A stretch of 64,000 nt of DNA from Cellulomonas dongxiuzhuiae. GTDB lineage: Bacteria > Actinomycetota > Actinomycetes > Actinomycetales > Cellulomonadaceae. Shown piece after piece: positions 10,901 through 18,462 of the stretch. The stretch lies in assembly GCF_018623035.1 (NCBI RefSeq), contig NZ_CP076023.1, positions 3,658,001 through 3,722,000 on the forward strand, read 5' to 3'. The notes below the pieces were generated by a model. That model had not been told where the DNA came from. It saw only the letters and a list, made by a program, of their open reading frames with translations, and searched no databases. Position numbers and translations under genes: made by a program. Position 1 is the stretch's first letter. Each line of letters opens with the position of its first letter.

Positions 10901-12184
10901 GGGGATCGCGTCGAAGAAGCGGCTGTCGGCTGCCGTGTCCAGGCCGATGTTGCTGACCGGCACGGTGTACCGCAGGACGTCCCCCGGCCGCAGCGGGCCG
11001 TCGTTGACGTCCGTGACCGACTTGTTGCCCAGCAGGGTCGGGTCGTACAGGTCGGTGGCGAAGGTGACGACACCGGGGAAGTACTGGTCGAGGGACGTCG
11101 TCAGCGTGATCGTCGCGCTCGTGTCGCCGTTGTTGACGACCGGGCGAGCGACGCGGAAGACGTCGGCGTCGAACCCGAGCTGGTTGACGAACGCGGGGTT
11201 GCGGCGGCCGTCGTCCACACCGAAGCGGCTGATCGAGGAGTTGAACGAGTTGCCGACCGGGTTGCTGAGGTCGCTGAGGTCGGTGCCGTTGAGCTGCAGC
11301 TGGTCACCCGTGTAGCCGCGGTCGCCCTCGTACGCCACGACGCCGACCGACGTGCGGATGTCACCGTTCGGGGGCGTGATGAATCCGCTCACCGTGAACG
11401 TCGGCAGGGCGTCGCCGATGCTGACGGAGCCGAAGCCGTCGAAGATCGTCAGGTTGCGCGCCGGCGCCGCGGGGTCGGAGACCGCGACGACCAGCGCCCA
11501 CCCGGCGTACTGGTTGGTGCCATCGGAGGACGACTGGACGTTGCCGACCGTGTACGTGCCCGAGCCGGCCGCCTGCACGATCGCGGTGACGTCCAGGTGT
11601 GCCTGGTACGCGGTGCCGTAGTCGTCCTTGACCGCGACGTCCACCGCGTCGACGTCGGCGGTGACCTCTCGGTAGCCCGCGGCGCCGGGGACGCGGAGCA
11701 CCGCCTCGTCGCGCAGCGCCACGCTCTGGTTCGGCCCGCCCGAGCCCGTGCGACCCGCCCAGTACAGGCGCGCCCACAGCACGCTGCCGCCGTCCGGAAC
11801 CGTGAGGTCCGCCGAGGAGGAGTTGAACGTGTCCGCGGAGGCGTCGACGTCGACGAACTGCATCGACGTGAAGTCGTTGTTGTTCAGGTCCGAGCCGGTG
11901 CCGGCGCGTGCTTCCGCGCACGTGCGCCTCGTCGCGCCCGTCGCGGCGTTGCACGTCATGAGCGTGTTCGCCGCCATGAGGATCTCGCCGTTGGTGTTCG
12001 TGGTGAACACCTGCTTGAACTGGCGGTACTCCGCCGCCGCCGCGGGCGACGCGATGCCGACGAGGGTGAGCGGCGCCGCGACGAGCGCACCGGCGAGGAG
12101 GGCTGCGACGCGTGCGACGAAGCGTCCCCGTCGCCGAGAGCCGTCGTGAGTCGTGCTCTGCCGACGCGCGCGTGCCGCTGCCAT
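4949..12184 (-). CDS. Giant wall-anchored adhesin with ~19 Ig/cadherin-like repeats
   Basis: 2411 residues. The ATG at 12184 is chosen because GGAGGG lies six bases before it. Residues ~1-52 form a signal peptide with a basic RRRGRF stretch, ending PAAAA. The N-terminal ~490 residues are a unique region that includes a DUF11-like segment (YTVPVSNIGLDTAADSRFF). About 19 tandem units of ~90-100 residues follow, each beginning NxAPVAxDD and containing DVLANDTDxN, the hallmark of tandem-95/VCBS/cadherin-like bacterial Ig domains with acidic calcium-binding-type loops. The C-terminus is LAVTG, then a hydrophobic helix and RRRRG, an LAxTG sortase signal. It is most likely a long calcium-stabilised stalk for adhesion. 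No enzyme domain is seen. Confidence 0.9.
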   Translation of the reverse strand: MAAARARRQSTTHDGSRRRGRFVARVAALLAGALVAAPLTLVGIASPAAAAEYRQFKQVFTTNTNGEILMAANTLMTCNAATGATRRTCAEARAGTGSDLNNNDFTSMQFVDVDASADTFNSSSADLTVPDGGSVLWARLYWAGRTGSGGPNQSVALRDEAVLRVPGAAGYREVTADVDAVDVAVKDDYGTAYQAHLDVTAIVQAAGSGTYTVGNVQSSSDGTNQYAGWALVVAVSDPAAPARNLTIFDGFGSVSIGDALPTFTVSGFITPPNGDIRTSVGVVAYEGDRGYTGDQLQLNGTDLSDLSNPVGNSFNSSISRFGVDDGRRNPAFVNQLGFDADVFRVARPVVNNGDTSATITLTTSLDQYFPGVVTFATDLYDPTLLGNKSVTDVNDGPLRPGDVLRYTVPVSNIGLDTAADSRFFDAIPTGTSYVPESLAIDGVPVTDAQDDDAGYYDAAPRGHVVAHLGAGASAGGGGDIPITPELADAPHTVSFSVVVDADIPHGAQIVNGAAMTYRGKTTYASASSVSNVVTDVVTATPDAGENPPVATPHVLTFRPRPIERTLDIAVLDGDRDADGDTFSVKAVTDAAGGALTVNADGTVTYAPRDDFAGRDVFTYTIEDSTGLRSTASVQVVVVNDAPVAHDDTATTTGGTPVTIDVLDVDTDANGDQISVRSVTPTSTQGGTVTIAPDDGSVVYTPRPGFRGTDTFDYVVQDTRGGSDTATVTVTVANGLPVAQPDTYTVNAGGTVALDLLANDSDPDGDAIQIAGILPAPSHGAYSMAASGTGSYTPYLGFVGTDIFVYRVRDDQSPAGVSSPVTVTIIVNGRPVANGDTANVPTGSSDVVVPVLDNDTDPENGDLTVTVVTQPGQGSAVALDDGTVRYTPAAGWAGEDELTYRVTDAGGLSSTATVTVTTANTAPVAVDDVASVAKNGVLSGVPVLANDTDVNVAAGVPGQALTVTAASADNGATVNPHANSTLDVTPATGFVGTVTVTYTVTDGAGGTDVGTLTVEVANGAPSALPDGPVSLATGTSVLVDVLANDTDPNGDTLTLVPDGLGTPVDGDGTARGTVTIENGQVRYTPPTGWAGTVTFTYEVTDGDVTVAGSATVVVANAVPVAGDFTETTASGTPVVLDAIGNASDANIPGTDQQLTVTGAVADQGADVVLNNDGTLTLTPAPGFEGDVTVTYTVVDRAGGEDTGTITVTVANAAPVADDDSVTTAYGTPVDVDLPALASDANPGDTLVVISAGTPVDGDGNLRGAVTLTGGVATFTSQDGFSGTVTFPYVVSDGTDTATGTITVEVANANPVAVDDTATTATDAPITVDVLANDTDPNIPVTDQRLQVTGASADFGANVLVEDDGRLTVTPAAGFRGDVTVTYTIADGPDGAGTATGTLVVSVANAAPVAGDDGPVTIASSTSTLIDVLANDVDANPADVLAVVPASLSVPRDADGVVRGSAAIEGGQVRFSPTPGFAGTVTFTYAVSDATAADTATVTVVVANDAPVAVDDAATTATDTPITVDVLANDTDANIPGSTQELTVTTVTADNGATAGIGEDGRVTVTLATGFRGDVTVTYTVSDGAGGEDTGILVVSVANASPVVGDDGPVTTPTDTSVLVDVLANDSDANGDPLSVVPGSLTPPVDGDGTAQGTVTVEDGQVRYVPAPGFAGTVTFEYDVTDGTSTTTGTVSVTVANAAPVAVDDAATTATDTPITVDVLANDTDANIPGSSQELTVTTVTADNGATAGIGPDGRVTVTPAAGFRGDVTVTYTITDGPDGAGTATGTLVVSVANAAPVAGDDGPVTIASSTSTLIDVLANDIDANSADVLAVVPASLSVPRDADGVVRGSAAIEDGQVRFSPTPGFAGTVTFTYAVSDATAADTATVTVVVANDAPVAVDDTATTATDTPITVDVLANDTDPNIPGSTQELTVTTVTADNGATAGIGEDGRVTVTLATGFKGDVTVTYTVSDSAGGQDTGILVVSVANASPVVGDDGPVTTPTDTSVLIDVLANDADANGDPLSVVPGSLTAPVDGGGTAQGTVTVEDGQVRYVPAPGFAGTVTFEYDVTDATSTTTGTVSVTVANAAPVAVDDTATTATDTPITVDVLGNDTDPNIPGTDQRLQVTGATADQGATVTVEDDGRLTVTPATGFKGDVTVTYTVTDGAGGSDEGTLVVTVANAAPVVPSLDTVSTPYGTPVVVDVLTPATDANGDPLEVVEVRAPVDADGTPRGTVTLVDGVVTYTPPAGWSGTVTFEYDVSDGTDTTAGTASVTVGNGAPVVTPDSADGTAGSPVTIDVLANDSDPEGGPLTIVEVTQPESGTVEIVDGKLVYTPAPGFVGEATFTYTATDATGARTTTTVTVRVAAAPPVAAGGPLAVTGAQVAGLGAAALLLLLGGAVLVTVRRRRGSHVG
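5090..10560 (-). repeat. Array of ~19 tandem ~95-residue domain repeats
   Basis: The DNA encoding the stalk of the adhesin is a tandem array with a basic unit of roughly 280-300 bp. Nearly every unit encodes NxAPVA and VDVLANDTD. Units at the ends of the array are well diverged, while those near the middle are close copies of each other. Confidence 0.85.
5900..8233 (-). repeat. Higher-order 1167-bp tandem duplication inside adhesin
   Basis: Landmark sequences recur exactly 1167 bp apart. The ttggccacggtcacgctgac segment occurs at 5934 and 7101, and cgttcgcgacgaccacggtg at 6511 and 7678. 1167 bp is 389 codons, so one block of four Ig units has been duplicated in frame. Boundaries are approximate. 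Confidence 0.85.
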
Positions 12185-12567
12185 CTGTCGCCCTCCGGCG
12201 CACCCGAGAACGGGCGCGTGCTGGTCAGTTGTCCAGGTCAAAGAACCGACGGTAAAGGGTTCGCCGGGCGGGCGTGCGGCAGGAGACGGCAATTGCGGCG
12301 AACGCGGCGGGTGAGATTTCGGCGGCGGATTGGTCCGCGCATTTGCCGCGTCGTTCCGGAGCGGCCTGACCGGACTCCACGACGTCGACTCCGCACCGCT
12401 GCGGGCCCACGCCGAGCAACGCGTCCGCTACGGCCTCGACGGCGATCCACTCACCATCCGCCTCGGCGTGGCAGCGGCCGCGCGTGCCCGCCTCGCGGCC
12501 TTCGACGCTTGACGGGGCCACTCGGTGAGCGCCAGCCCCAGGACGTGGAGCCCCGCACCCCCACCCC
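12185..12567. other. Intergenic region with possible gene remnant
   Basis: This 383-bp gap is less GC-rich than its surroundings in its middle part. The adhesin promoter should lie near 12185-12260; TTTACC and TTGACC boxes on the minus strand are possible -35 elements, but no clear -10 follows. On the plus strand, 12360-12512 can be read as PLRAHAEQRVRYGLDGDPLT followed by an Ala/Arg-rich helix and a stop. That has protein-like codon use but no ribosome binding site, so it may be the tail of a decayed gene. Confidence 0.4.
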
Positions 12568-14238
12568 TCAGTCCAGCGGCGCCGACCACCGCAGCAGCGC
12601 CCCGCGCCCCGACGCGGGCCGCAGCAGCGCGAACGACCCGCCCGACTCCTCGGCGCGCTGCGCGAGGTTGCGGGTACCCGACGAGCGCGTGCGCGTGGGC
12701 GGCACGCCGACCCCGTCGTCCTCGACCTCGACGACCACCTGCCCGGGGTCCCCGGTCGTGACGGCCAGCCGCACGGACACCGCGTGCGAGCGCGCGTGGC
12801 GCGCCACGTTCGACAGCCCCTCCCGCACGACCGCGACGACGTTGTTGGCGCGGCCGGGCGCGACGACCTCGTCGATGCCGCCGGTCACCACCCGGTCCCC
12901 GGCGAGGGGGTCCACGGAGACCCCGTCCACGTGCACGCTGAGGTGCGGGGCGAACCCGAGGGAGGACCGCGCGAGCTCGACCTCGGCGACCACGCGCTCG
13001 ACGAGCGGGATGGTGGCGCCGGGGTCGTCGAGGGTCCGCACGATGACGCGGATCTGCCGAATGCCGGCGTCGACGTGCCCGACGACCTGCTCCAGCACCT
13101 GCGACGCCTCCGCGGAGACGGGCCCGGACGGGTCGGAGCGCAGCGCCTCGACCTGCATCCCGGCGGCGAAGAGCTGCTGGATGGCGAGGTCGTGCAGGTC
13201 GCGCGCGATGCGCGTGCGCTCGTCGCGCACGGCGGCGTGACCGCGCAGCCGCTGGGCCTCACCGAGCACGAACGCGAGCGCGGCCTGCCGCGCGAACGAC
13301 TGCGCGAGGGTGAGGTCCTCGTCGGTGAAGGGTGCGGCGCCCGTCCGCCGCAGGAGCACGAGCACCCCCATCCCCTCGCCGTGGGCGTGCAGGGGTGCGA
13401 GGAGCGACGGCCCGTACCCGACGAGCGCCGGTGAGTCACCGGCGTCGGCGACGAGGCACCCCGTGCCGTCGTCGAACGCGGCGCGCACGCGCTCCTCGGT
13501 GCTCATGTCCGCACCCAGCAGGGACCTGCCCGCGGGGGTGACGATCTCGACGAGCAGCTCGTCCTCGTCGGCCCCGGGCAGGACGATCGCGGCGACGTCC
13601 GCGTCGGCGACCTGCACCGCGGCGGCGGCGACGCGCTCGAGGACGTCCTCGGCGTCGGCGCCCTCGAGGAGCATCGTGGTGATGTCCTGCGCGGCGGTCA
13701 GCCACTGCTGGCGGCGGACCTCCAGCGCGTACGACTGGGAGTTGAGGACGGCCACGGCGGCAGCGGCGGCCAGCGACAGCACCACCGCCTCGTCGTCGGG
13801 GCCGAACCCGCCGGCCTTCTCCGACAGGTACAGGGTGCCGAAGCGTTCGCCCCGCACGCGCACGGCGGCACCGAGGAACGACCCCATCGGCGGGTGCCCG
13901 GCGGGCAGACCGCGGAAGTCGGGGTGCTGCGTGAGGTCGTCGAGCCGAAGGACCCCCTCGTCGGGGATCGCGCCGAGCACCCCCCAGGCGTGCGGCGGGT
14001 GCCCGAGCGCCGCGACGACCGAGTCCGTGAAGCCGCTCTGCACGAACTCGACCGACGCGCCGTCCTCGTCGACGATGTTGATCGCCCCGTACCGCGCGCC
14101 GGTCAGGCTGGTGCTCGCGGCCACGAACCGCTCCAGCAGGCTGCGGGTGTCGAGGTCGCCCGCCATGTCGAGGATCGCCGAGAGCAGCGCTGACGCGACG
14201 TCGTGCTGCGGGGCGGGGCGGGCGACTGCCTCGGTCAA
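12568..14238 (-). CDS. Two-GAF sensor histidine kinase (DevS/NarL-partner type)
   Basis: 556 residues. The start is TTG at 14238, supported by a perfect AGGAGG seven bases upstream. Two GAF sensory domains lie at about 35-165 and 185-325. They are followed by a HisKA_3 dimerisation region with RIARDLHDLAIQQLF, in which His349 is the predicted phosphorylation site, and an HATPase region with the GVGVPPTRTR and GTRNLAQRAEESGG segments. No membrane segment is present, so it is a cytoplasmic sensor of the DevS/DosT group. Whether it binds heme cannot be told from sequence. No response regulator gene is adjacent, so its partner is elsewhere. Confidence 0.9.
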   Translation of the reverse strand: MTEAVARPAPQHDVASALLSAILDMAGDLDTRSLLERFVAASTSLTGARYGAINIVDEDGASVEFVQSGFTDSVVAALGHPPHAWGVLGAIPDEGVLRLDDLTQHPDFRGLPAGHPPMGSFLGAAVRVRGERFGTLYLSEKAGGFGPDDEAVVLSLAAAAAVAVLNSQSYALEVRRQQWLTAAQDITTMLLEGADAEDVLERVAAAAVQVADADVAAIVLPGADEDELLVEIVTPAGRSLLGADMSTEERVRAAFDDGTGCLVADAGDSPALVGYGPSLLAPLHAHGEGMGVLVLLRRTGAAPFTDEDLTLAQSFARQAALAFVLGEAQRLRGHAAVRDERTRIARDLHDLAIQQLFAAGMQVEALRSDPSGPVSAEASQVLEQVVGHVDAGIRQIRVIVRTLDDPGATIPLVERVVAEVELARSSLGFAPHLSVHVDGVSVDPLAGDRVVTGGIDEVVAPGRANNVVAVVREGLSNVARHARSHAVSVRLAVTTGDPGQVVVEVEDDGVGVPPTRTRSSGTRNLAQRAEESGGSFALLRPASGRGALLRWSAPLD

Positions 14239-14241
14239 GGA

Positions 14242-14560
14242 CTACCTCCTGGTGACGGACGAGCCACACGATAGGCAGTCATGGGACCAAGGTCCCAACG
14301 TGCACGGCTGCGGCACGTCACCCGCACCGCTCGCACCCGGCGCACGGCACGTGCGCCGGCCGCGCGGCGTCGTACCGCTGCGCCGTCCAGCACCCGCAGG
14401 ACCAGGACAGCTCCCCACACGACCGCCACCTGGAGGAACGCGGGGTTCCAGTACTCCGCGCGGCCGGCCCGCCCGGTGAACACCGTGGACCGCCCGAAGT
14501 ACCGGCGGATCGACTCCCCGAACCCGGCGCCGGGCAGCGGGGTGTCGTCGAAGGGGACGG
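14242..14560 (-). pseudogene. DUF805 membrane protein remnant
   Basis: Between 14553 and about 14410 the minus strand encodes FGESIRRYFGRSTVFTGRAG followed by RAEYWNPAFLQVAVVWGAV, which matches the start of DUF805 inner-membrane proteins (YF.. F.GRA.R.EYW..., then the first membrane helix). Downstream the frame turns into Arg-rich non-membrane sequence, and the remaining helices of the family are missing. No start codon with a ribosome binding site precedes the conserved part. It is read as a truncated pseudogene. Confidence 0.5.
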
Positions 14561-14596
14561 GCCTCGGGGTGGCGTGTGATCGTCATGCCCGGGACG

Positions 14597-15400
14597 CTAG
14601 GGGTGGCCGATCACCCTTTGGTCCGGTTTCTCCCCATCTGTGGATAACCCTGTGGTCAAGGGTGAGACCCGTGCCCCCTCCCCCAGCACGGCGTGCGCCA
14701 GCAGCGTCGCCCCGGCGACCGCCGCGGGCATGGTCACCACGGCCCCGCCGGGCACCAGGAAGCACAGCTGCGTCGCCGCGCCGAACCCGATCGTCTGGCG
14801 CCGGTGCGCCCGCAGCAGCCGGTTGCGCTCGCGCCGCGGCACGCCGCGGGACACGAGCGCGCGCGACGTCAGCTCGTGCGCCAGCACCCAGCCGGTGAGC
14901 AGGAGCCCGCCGACCCACCCGAGCGCGGTCCCGACGACCGGCACGATCCCCACGGTCCCGGCGAGCACCGCGACGACGAGCCCGCGTCCCATGAGTGCGA
15001 GCCCGTCCTCCGCACCGCGCCAGAACCCCGTGTCCCCGGCCGGCACCGTCCCGGTCTCGGTGACCTCGACGGCCCGCCAGATCCGGTCGTAGAACGGCTC
15101 GCCGACGGTCAGCGTCAGCGCCGTGAACGTCACGACGACGAGCACGACCGCGGCCGCGAGCACGACGGCCTGCGCGGCGACCTCGGCGGTCCGCTCCCAC
15201 GTCGGCGACCAGTCGTCGGCGAACGGCGTCAGCCACTCCGCGACCGTCCCCAGGTGCATCACCAGCAGGACGATCGCAGCGAGCACGACGAGGCCGACCA
15301 CCGCCGCGGGCACCAGGCCGAGCGCCATGACCCGCGGCTGCCGCCGCCAGTAGCCCCACCCGCGCAGCAGCAGCCGGGCACCGTCGAGCACCTCACGCAT
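14597..15400 (-). CDS. EI24-domain integral membrane protein
   Basis: 267 residues from ATG 15400, which has GAGG seven bases upstream. There are four to five hydrophobic segments (around 25-50, 80-105, 130-165 and 215-245) and the VGIVPVVGTALGWVGGLLLTG loop typical of the EI24/CysZ-like family. In proteobacteria CysZ imports sulfate; for actinobacterial EI24 proteins the substrate is unknown. It may be transcribed after the APC permease that ends 53 bases upstream. Just before the start codon the sequence ATGCGTGAGGTG occurs three times in tandem, giving alternative start codons in other frames. Confidence 0.75.
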   Translation of the reverse strand: MREVLDGARLLLRGWGYWRRQPRVMALGLVPAAVVGLVVLAAIVLLVMHLGTVAEWLTPFADDWSPTWERTAEVAAQAVVLAAAVVLVVVTFTALTLTVGEPFYDRIWRAVEVTETGTVPAGDTGFWRGAEDGLALMGRGLVVAVLAGTVGIVPVVGTALGWVGGLLLTGWVLAHELTSRALVSRGVPRRERNRLLRAHRRQTIGFGAATQLCFLVPGGAVVTMPAAVAGATLLAHAVLGEGARVSPLTTGLSTDGEKPDQRVIGHP

Positions 15401-15432
15401 CGCCCACCTCACGCATCTCCCACCTCACGCAT
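15398..15432 (-). repeat. Triple tandem ATGCGTGAGGTG at start site
   Basis: Read on the minus strand, ATGCGTGAGGTG occurs three times at 16-18 base spacing between 15432 and 15389. Only the last copy begins the EI24 frame. The earlier copies open very short out-of-frame peptides that end within a few codons. Confidence 0.6.
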
Positions 15433-15452
15433 GGTGTCGCGGCGGAGGGCCG

Positions 15453-16799
15453 TCACCCCTCGGCCGTCCCGCGCGCCACCGCCGACGCCCGCGACGACTT
15501 CCGCGTCAGCAGGTGCAGCACGACCCCCACCGCCAGCAGCACGCCCGCGAGCGCCCAGTGCTGCGGCTCCTGCCGCGTGAGCAGGACGAGGCACGAGATC
15601 ACGGCGAGCACGGGCACGAACGTCGGCGCCCGGAAGTGGTCGTGGTCGACCTGGTCGCGGCGCAGCACCAGCACCGCGATGTTGGTGGAGAGGAAGACGA
15701 AGAGCAGCAGCAGCACGACGGTCGACGCGAGGTCGACGAGCTCACCGGTGACGGCCAGCAGGATCGCGACGAGCGTCGTGACGACGATCGCGATGCCGGG
15801 CGTGCGGCGCTTGGACAGCACGCGCGCGAGCGGCCCGGGCAGCAGCCCGCGCTCGGCCATGCCGTACGCGAGGCGGCTGGCCATGATCATGGTCAGCAGC
15901 GCGCCGTTGGCCACGGCGATGAGCGCGACGACGGCGAACACCCCCGGCGGGACGAGACCCGCGACCCGGACCACCTCGAGGAGCGGGCCCGTGGACTCGG
16001 CGAGGCGGTCCGGTGCGACGACGGCCGGCGCGACGAACCCCAGCAGCAGGTAGACCACGCCCGCGGTGAGCAGCGACCCGAACAGCGCGCGGGGGTAGAC
16101 GCGCGAGACGTCCGTGATCTCCTCGGCCAGGTTCGCCGACGTCTCGAACCCGACGAACGAGTAGTAGGCGATGAGCGCGGACGCGAGCACCGCGGTGGCC
16201 ACGCCGGTCTCGGCGGGCGGCGCGAACGCGCCGCTCAGGTCGGCGTCGCCGCGGCCGATCACCCAGGCGCCCAGCAGGATGACGACGACGAGCCCGGTGG
16301 TCTCGATCAGGGTCATGACGATGTTGGCGCGCAGCGACTCCTTGATGCCCCACGCGTTGACGAGCGCGACGAGCACGAGGAACACCACGGCCGCGGGCAC
16401 CTGCGGCACGTCGACGAACGCGGTGAGGTACTCCCCGGTGAACGCGAGCGACAGCCCCGCGGCGCTGACGACGCCCGCGGACAGCATGCAGAACCCGACG
16501 AGGAACGCGACGAGCGGGCTGCGGTACGCCTTCTCGGCGAACACCGCGGACCCGCCGGCCTTCGGGTACTTGGTGACGAGCTCGGCGTAGGAGAACGCCG
16601 TGAGCAGCGCCATGACGAGCGCGATCCCGAACGCCAGCCACACGAGCCCGCCGGCCTGCCCGGCCATCTCACCGATGAGCGCGTACACCCCGGCGCCGAG
16701 CACGTCGCCGAGGATGAACAGGAACAGCAGCGGGCCCGTGATCGCCCGGCGCAGCCTGGGAGCGCCTGCGGTCGTCTCGTCCGTCGTCTCGCCGGTCAC
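15453..16799 (-). CDS. APC-superfamily amino acid permease
   Basis: 448 residues. The GTG start overlaps the upstream permease stop (GTGA), so the two are translationally coupled. About twelve membrane helices are evident, and the N-terminal GPLLFLFILGDVLGAGVYAL carries the helix-1 glycine motif of amino acid/polyamine transporters. SFVGFETSANLAEEITDV matches helix 6 and the following loop. It should carry amino acids across the cytoplasmic membrane with proton or solute coupling; the substrate cannot be read from sequence. The closest general type is the cationic amino acid/APA group. Confidence 0.85.
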   Translation of the reverse strand: MTGETTDETTAGAPRLRRAITGPLLFLFILGDVLGAGVYALIGEMAGQAGGLVWLAFGIALVMALLTAFSYAELVTKYPKAGGSAVFAEKAYRSPLVAFLVGFCMLSAGVVSAAGLSLAFTGEYLTAFVDVPQVPAAVVFLVLVALVNAWGIKESLRANIVMTLIETTGLVVVILLGAWVIGRGDADLSGAFAPPAETGVATAVLASALIAYYSFVGFETSANLAEEITDVSRVYPRALFGSLLTAGVVYLLLGFVAPAVVAPDRLAESTGPLLEVVRVAGLVPPGVFAVVALIAVANGALLTMIMASRLAYGMAERGLLPGPLARVLSKRRTPGIAIVVTTLVAILLAVTGELVDLASTVVLLLLFVFLSTNIAVLVLRRDQVDHDHFRAPTFVPVLAVISCLVLLTRQEPQHWALAGVLLAVGVVLHLLTRKSSRASAVARGTAEG

Positions 16800-18274
16800 G
16801 CGCCCGATTCTGCGGCAGCCCCTCTCGACGCGCGCGCCGAACGCCGCCGCAGGGCCTGCGACACGGCGTAGATCCCCACCACGACGGCCACCAGCCCGGC
16901 CGTCGCCGCGAGCTGGGCGCGCGCCGCGTCGTCGGTGAGCATGAGCACGACGACCCCCGCGAGCGCGACCAGCGTCGCCCCCGTCAGCCACGGGTAGCCC
17001 CACATGCGCAGCGGCAGCCCCTCGGGGCCGGCGGCGGCCTCCAGGCGGGGCCGCAGCCGCAGCTGCGACACGGCGACCAGCACCCACACCACGAGCAGCG
17101 ACGACCCCGCGGCGTTGAGCAGGATGCCGAGCAGCGCGTCGGGCAGCAGCCGGTTGAGCGCGACGGCGACGAGCGCCAGCACCACCGACACCACGACCGC
17201 GACCCACGGCACGTCGCGCCGCGACACGCGTTGCAGCACGCGCGGCCCGTCGCCGCGCCCGGCCAGGGAGTACGCCATGCGGGACGTCGCGTAGATGTTG
17301 GCGTTGAACGCGGACAGCAGCGCCAGGACGACGACGACCTCCATGAGGCGCGCGGCCCCGGGCAGCCCGGCGAGCTCGAGGACGGCCACGAACGGCCCGT
17401 CGACGAGCTGCGGGGCGTCCCACGGCAGGACGAGCACCATGACGGCGACCGCGCCGACGTAGAACAGCAGGATCCGCCACACGATCGACCGGGTGGCGCG
17501 CGCGACGGCCCGCTGCGGGTCGCGCGCCTCGGCGGACGCGATGGTGACGATCTCGATGCCACCGAACGCGAACACGACGACGAGCAGCCCGGCCGCGATC
17601 CCGGCGGCGCCGGTGGGCGCGAACCCGCCGTGGCCCAGCAGGTTCGACGTCCCGACGGGGTCGGTGCCCGGCAGCCACCCGAGGGCCAGCGCGACGCCCA
17701 CGACGAGGAACGCGACGATCGCGACGACCTTGACGAGCGCGAACCAGAACTCGAACTCCCCGAACTGCCGCACGCCGACGAGGTTGACGACCGCGAACAC
17801 CGCGACGGCCGCGAGCGCGACGCCCCACTGCGGCACGCCCGGCACCCACCCGGTGACGATGCGGGCGACGCCCGTGATCTCGACGCCCAGCACCATGACG
17901 AGCGTGAACCAGTAGACCCAGCCGAGCGTGAACCCGGCCCAGCGGCCCAGCGCACGCTCGGCGTACACGGAGAACGACCCGCTCGCGGGGACGGCCGACG
18001 CCATCTCGGCCAGCATCCGCATGACGAGCACGACGAGCAGCCCGGCGACGGCGTACGACACGAGCACGGCCGGCCCGGCCACGGCGATCCCGACGCCGCT
18101 GCCGAGGAACAGCCCGGCGCCGATCGCGGACCCCAGGCCCATCATCGTCAGGTGCCGCGCCCGCAGGCCGTGGCCGAGGGCGCGGTCGGGGGCGCGGTCG
18201 GGGGACGACGGGTCGACGGCGGCGTCCGCCTGGAGGACACCGCCGCCCGGCGGGTCGGAGGGTGCGGACGTCAT
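16796..18274 (-). CDS. Amino acid permease (GabP/AAT family type)
   Basis: 492 residues from ATG 18274. The start is set by the RHLTMMGLGSAIGAGLFLGSG region lying at the expected distance from the N-terminus, as in GABA, aromatic and asparagine permeases. It has about twelve membrane helices, with SGSFSVYAERALGRWAGFTLGW in the helix 2-3 region and FAFGGIEIVTIASAEARDP around helix 6. An unusually long polar N-terminal tail of ~40 residues precedes helix 1. The ribosome binding site is weak. It is cotranscribed with the next permease and divergent from the arginine transporter at 18463. Confidence 0.85.
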   Translation of the reverse strand: MTSAPSDPPGGGVLQADAAVDPSSPDRAPDRALGHGLRARHLTMMGLGSAIGAGLFLGSGVGIAVAGPAVLVSYAVAGLLVVLVMRMLAEMASAVPASGSFSVYAERALGRWAGFTLGWVYWFTLVMVLGVEITGVARIVTGWVPGVPQWGVALAAVAVFAVVNLVGVRQFGEFEFWFALVKVVAIVAFLVVGVALALGWLPGTDPVGTSNLLGHGGFAPTGAAGIAAGLLVVVFAFGGIEIVTIASAEARDPQRAVARATRSIVWRILLFYVGAVAVMVLVLPWDAPQLVDGPFVAVLELAGLPGAARLMEVVVVLALLSAFNANIYATSRMAYSLAGRGDGPRVLQRVSRRDVPWVAVVVSVVLALVAVALNRLLPDALLGILLNAAGSSLLVVWVLVAVSQLRLRPRLEAAAGPEGLPLRMWGYPWLTGATLVALAGVVVLMLTDDAARAQLAATAGLVAVVVGIYAVSQALRRRSARASRGAAAESGA

Positions 18275-18384
18275 GCGGTGGGGACCTCGGGTCGTGGGGA
18301 CGCGGCCGGCGGGGCCGCACCTCCACGGTAGCCGCGGCGCGGGCGAGCACGGCGGCACCGTCGGCACGCCGACGGCCGCGGCTG

Positions 18385-18414
18385 TTCCACCGCGCACGCA
18401 CGGCCCCCTAGTGT
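18385..18414 (+). promoter_or_regulatory. Possible promoter of arginine transporter operon
   Basis: TTCCAC (18385-18390) and TAGTGT (18409-18414) are separated by 18 bases, about 49 bases before the start of the antiporter gene. The match to the actinobacterial sigma-70 consensus is moderate. Confidence 0.3.
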
Positions 18415-18462
18415 GGCAAGGATCACCCCGGGGGCCGGGGGGCGACGCCGGGGGGCGGCCGC

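Noticed and set aside
9851..13240. Long plus-strand open frame (1129 codons) opposite the adhesin and kinase genes
   Set aside because: It is Arg/Asp/Val-rich, has no ribosome binding site and mirrors the minus-strand genes. Long shadow frames are normal at this GC content.
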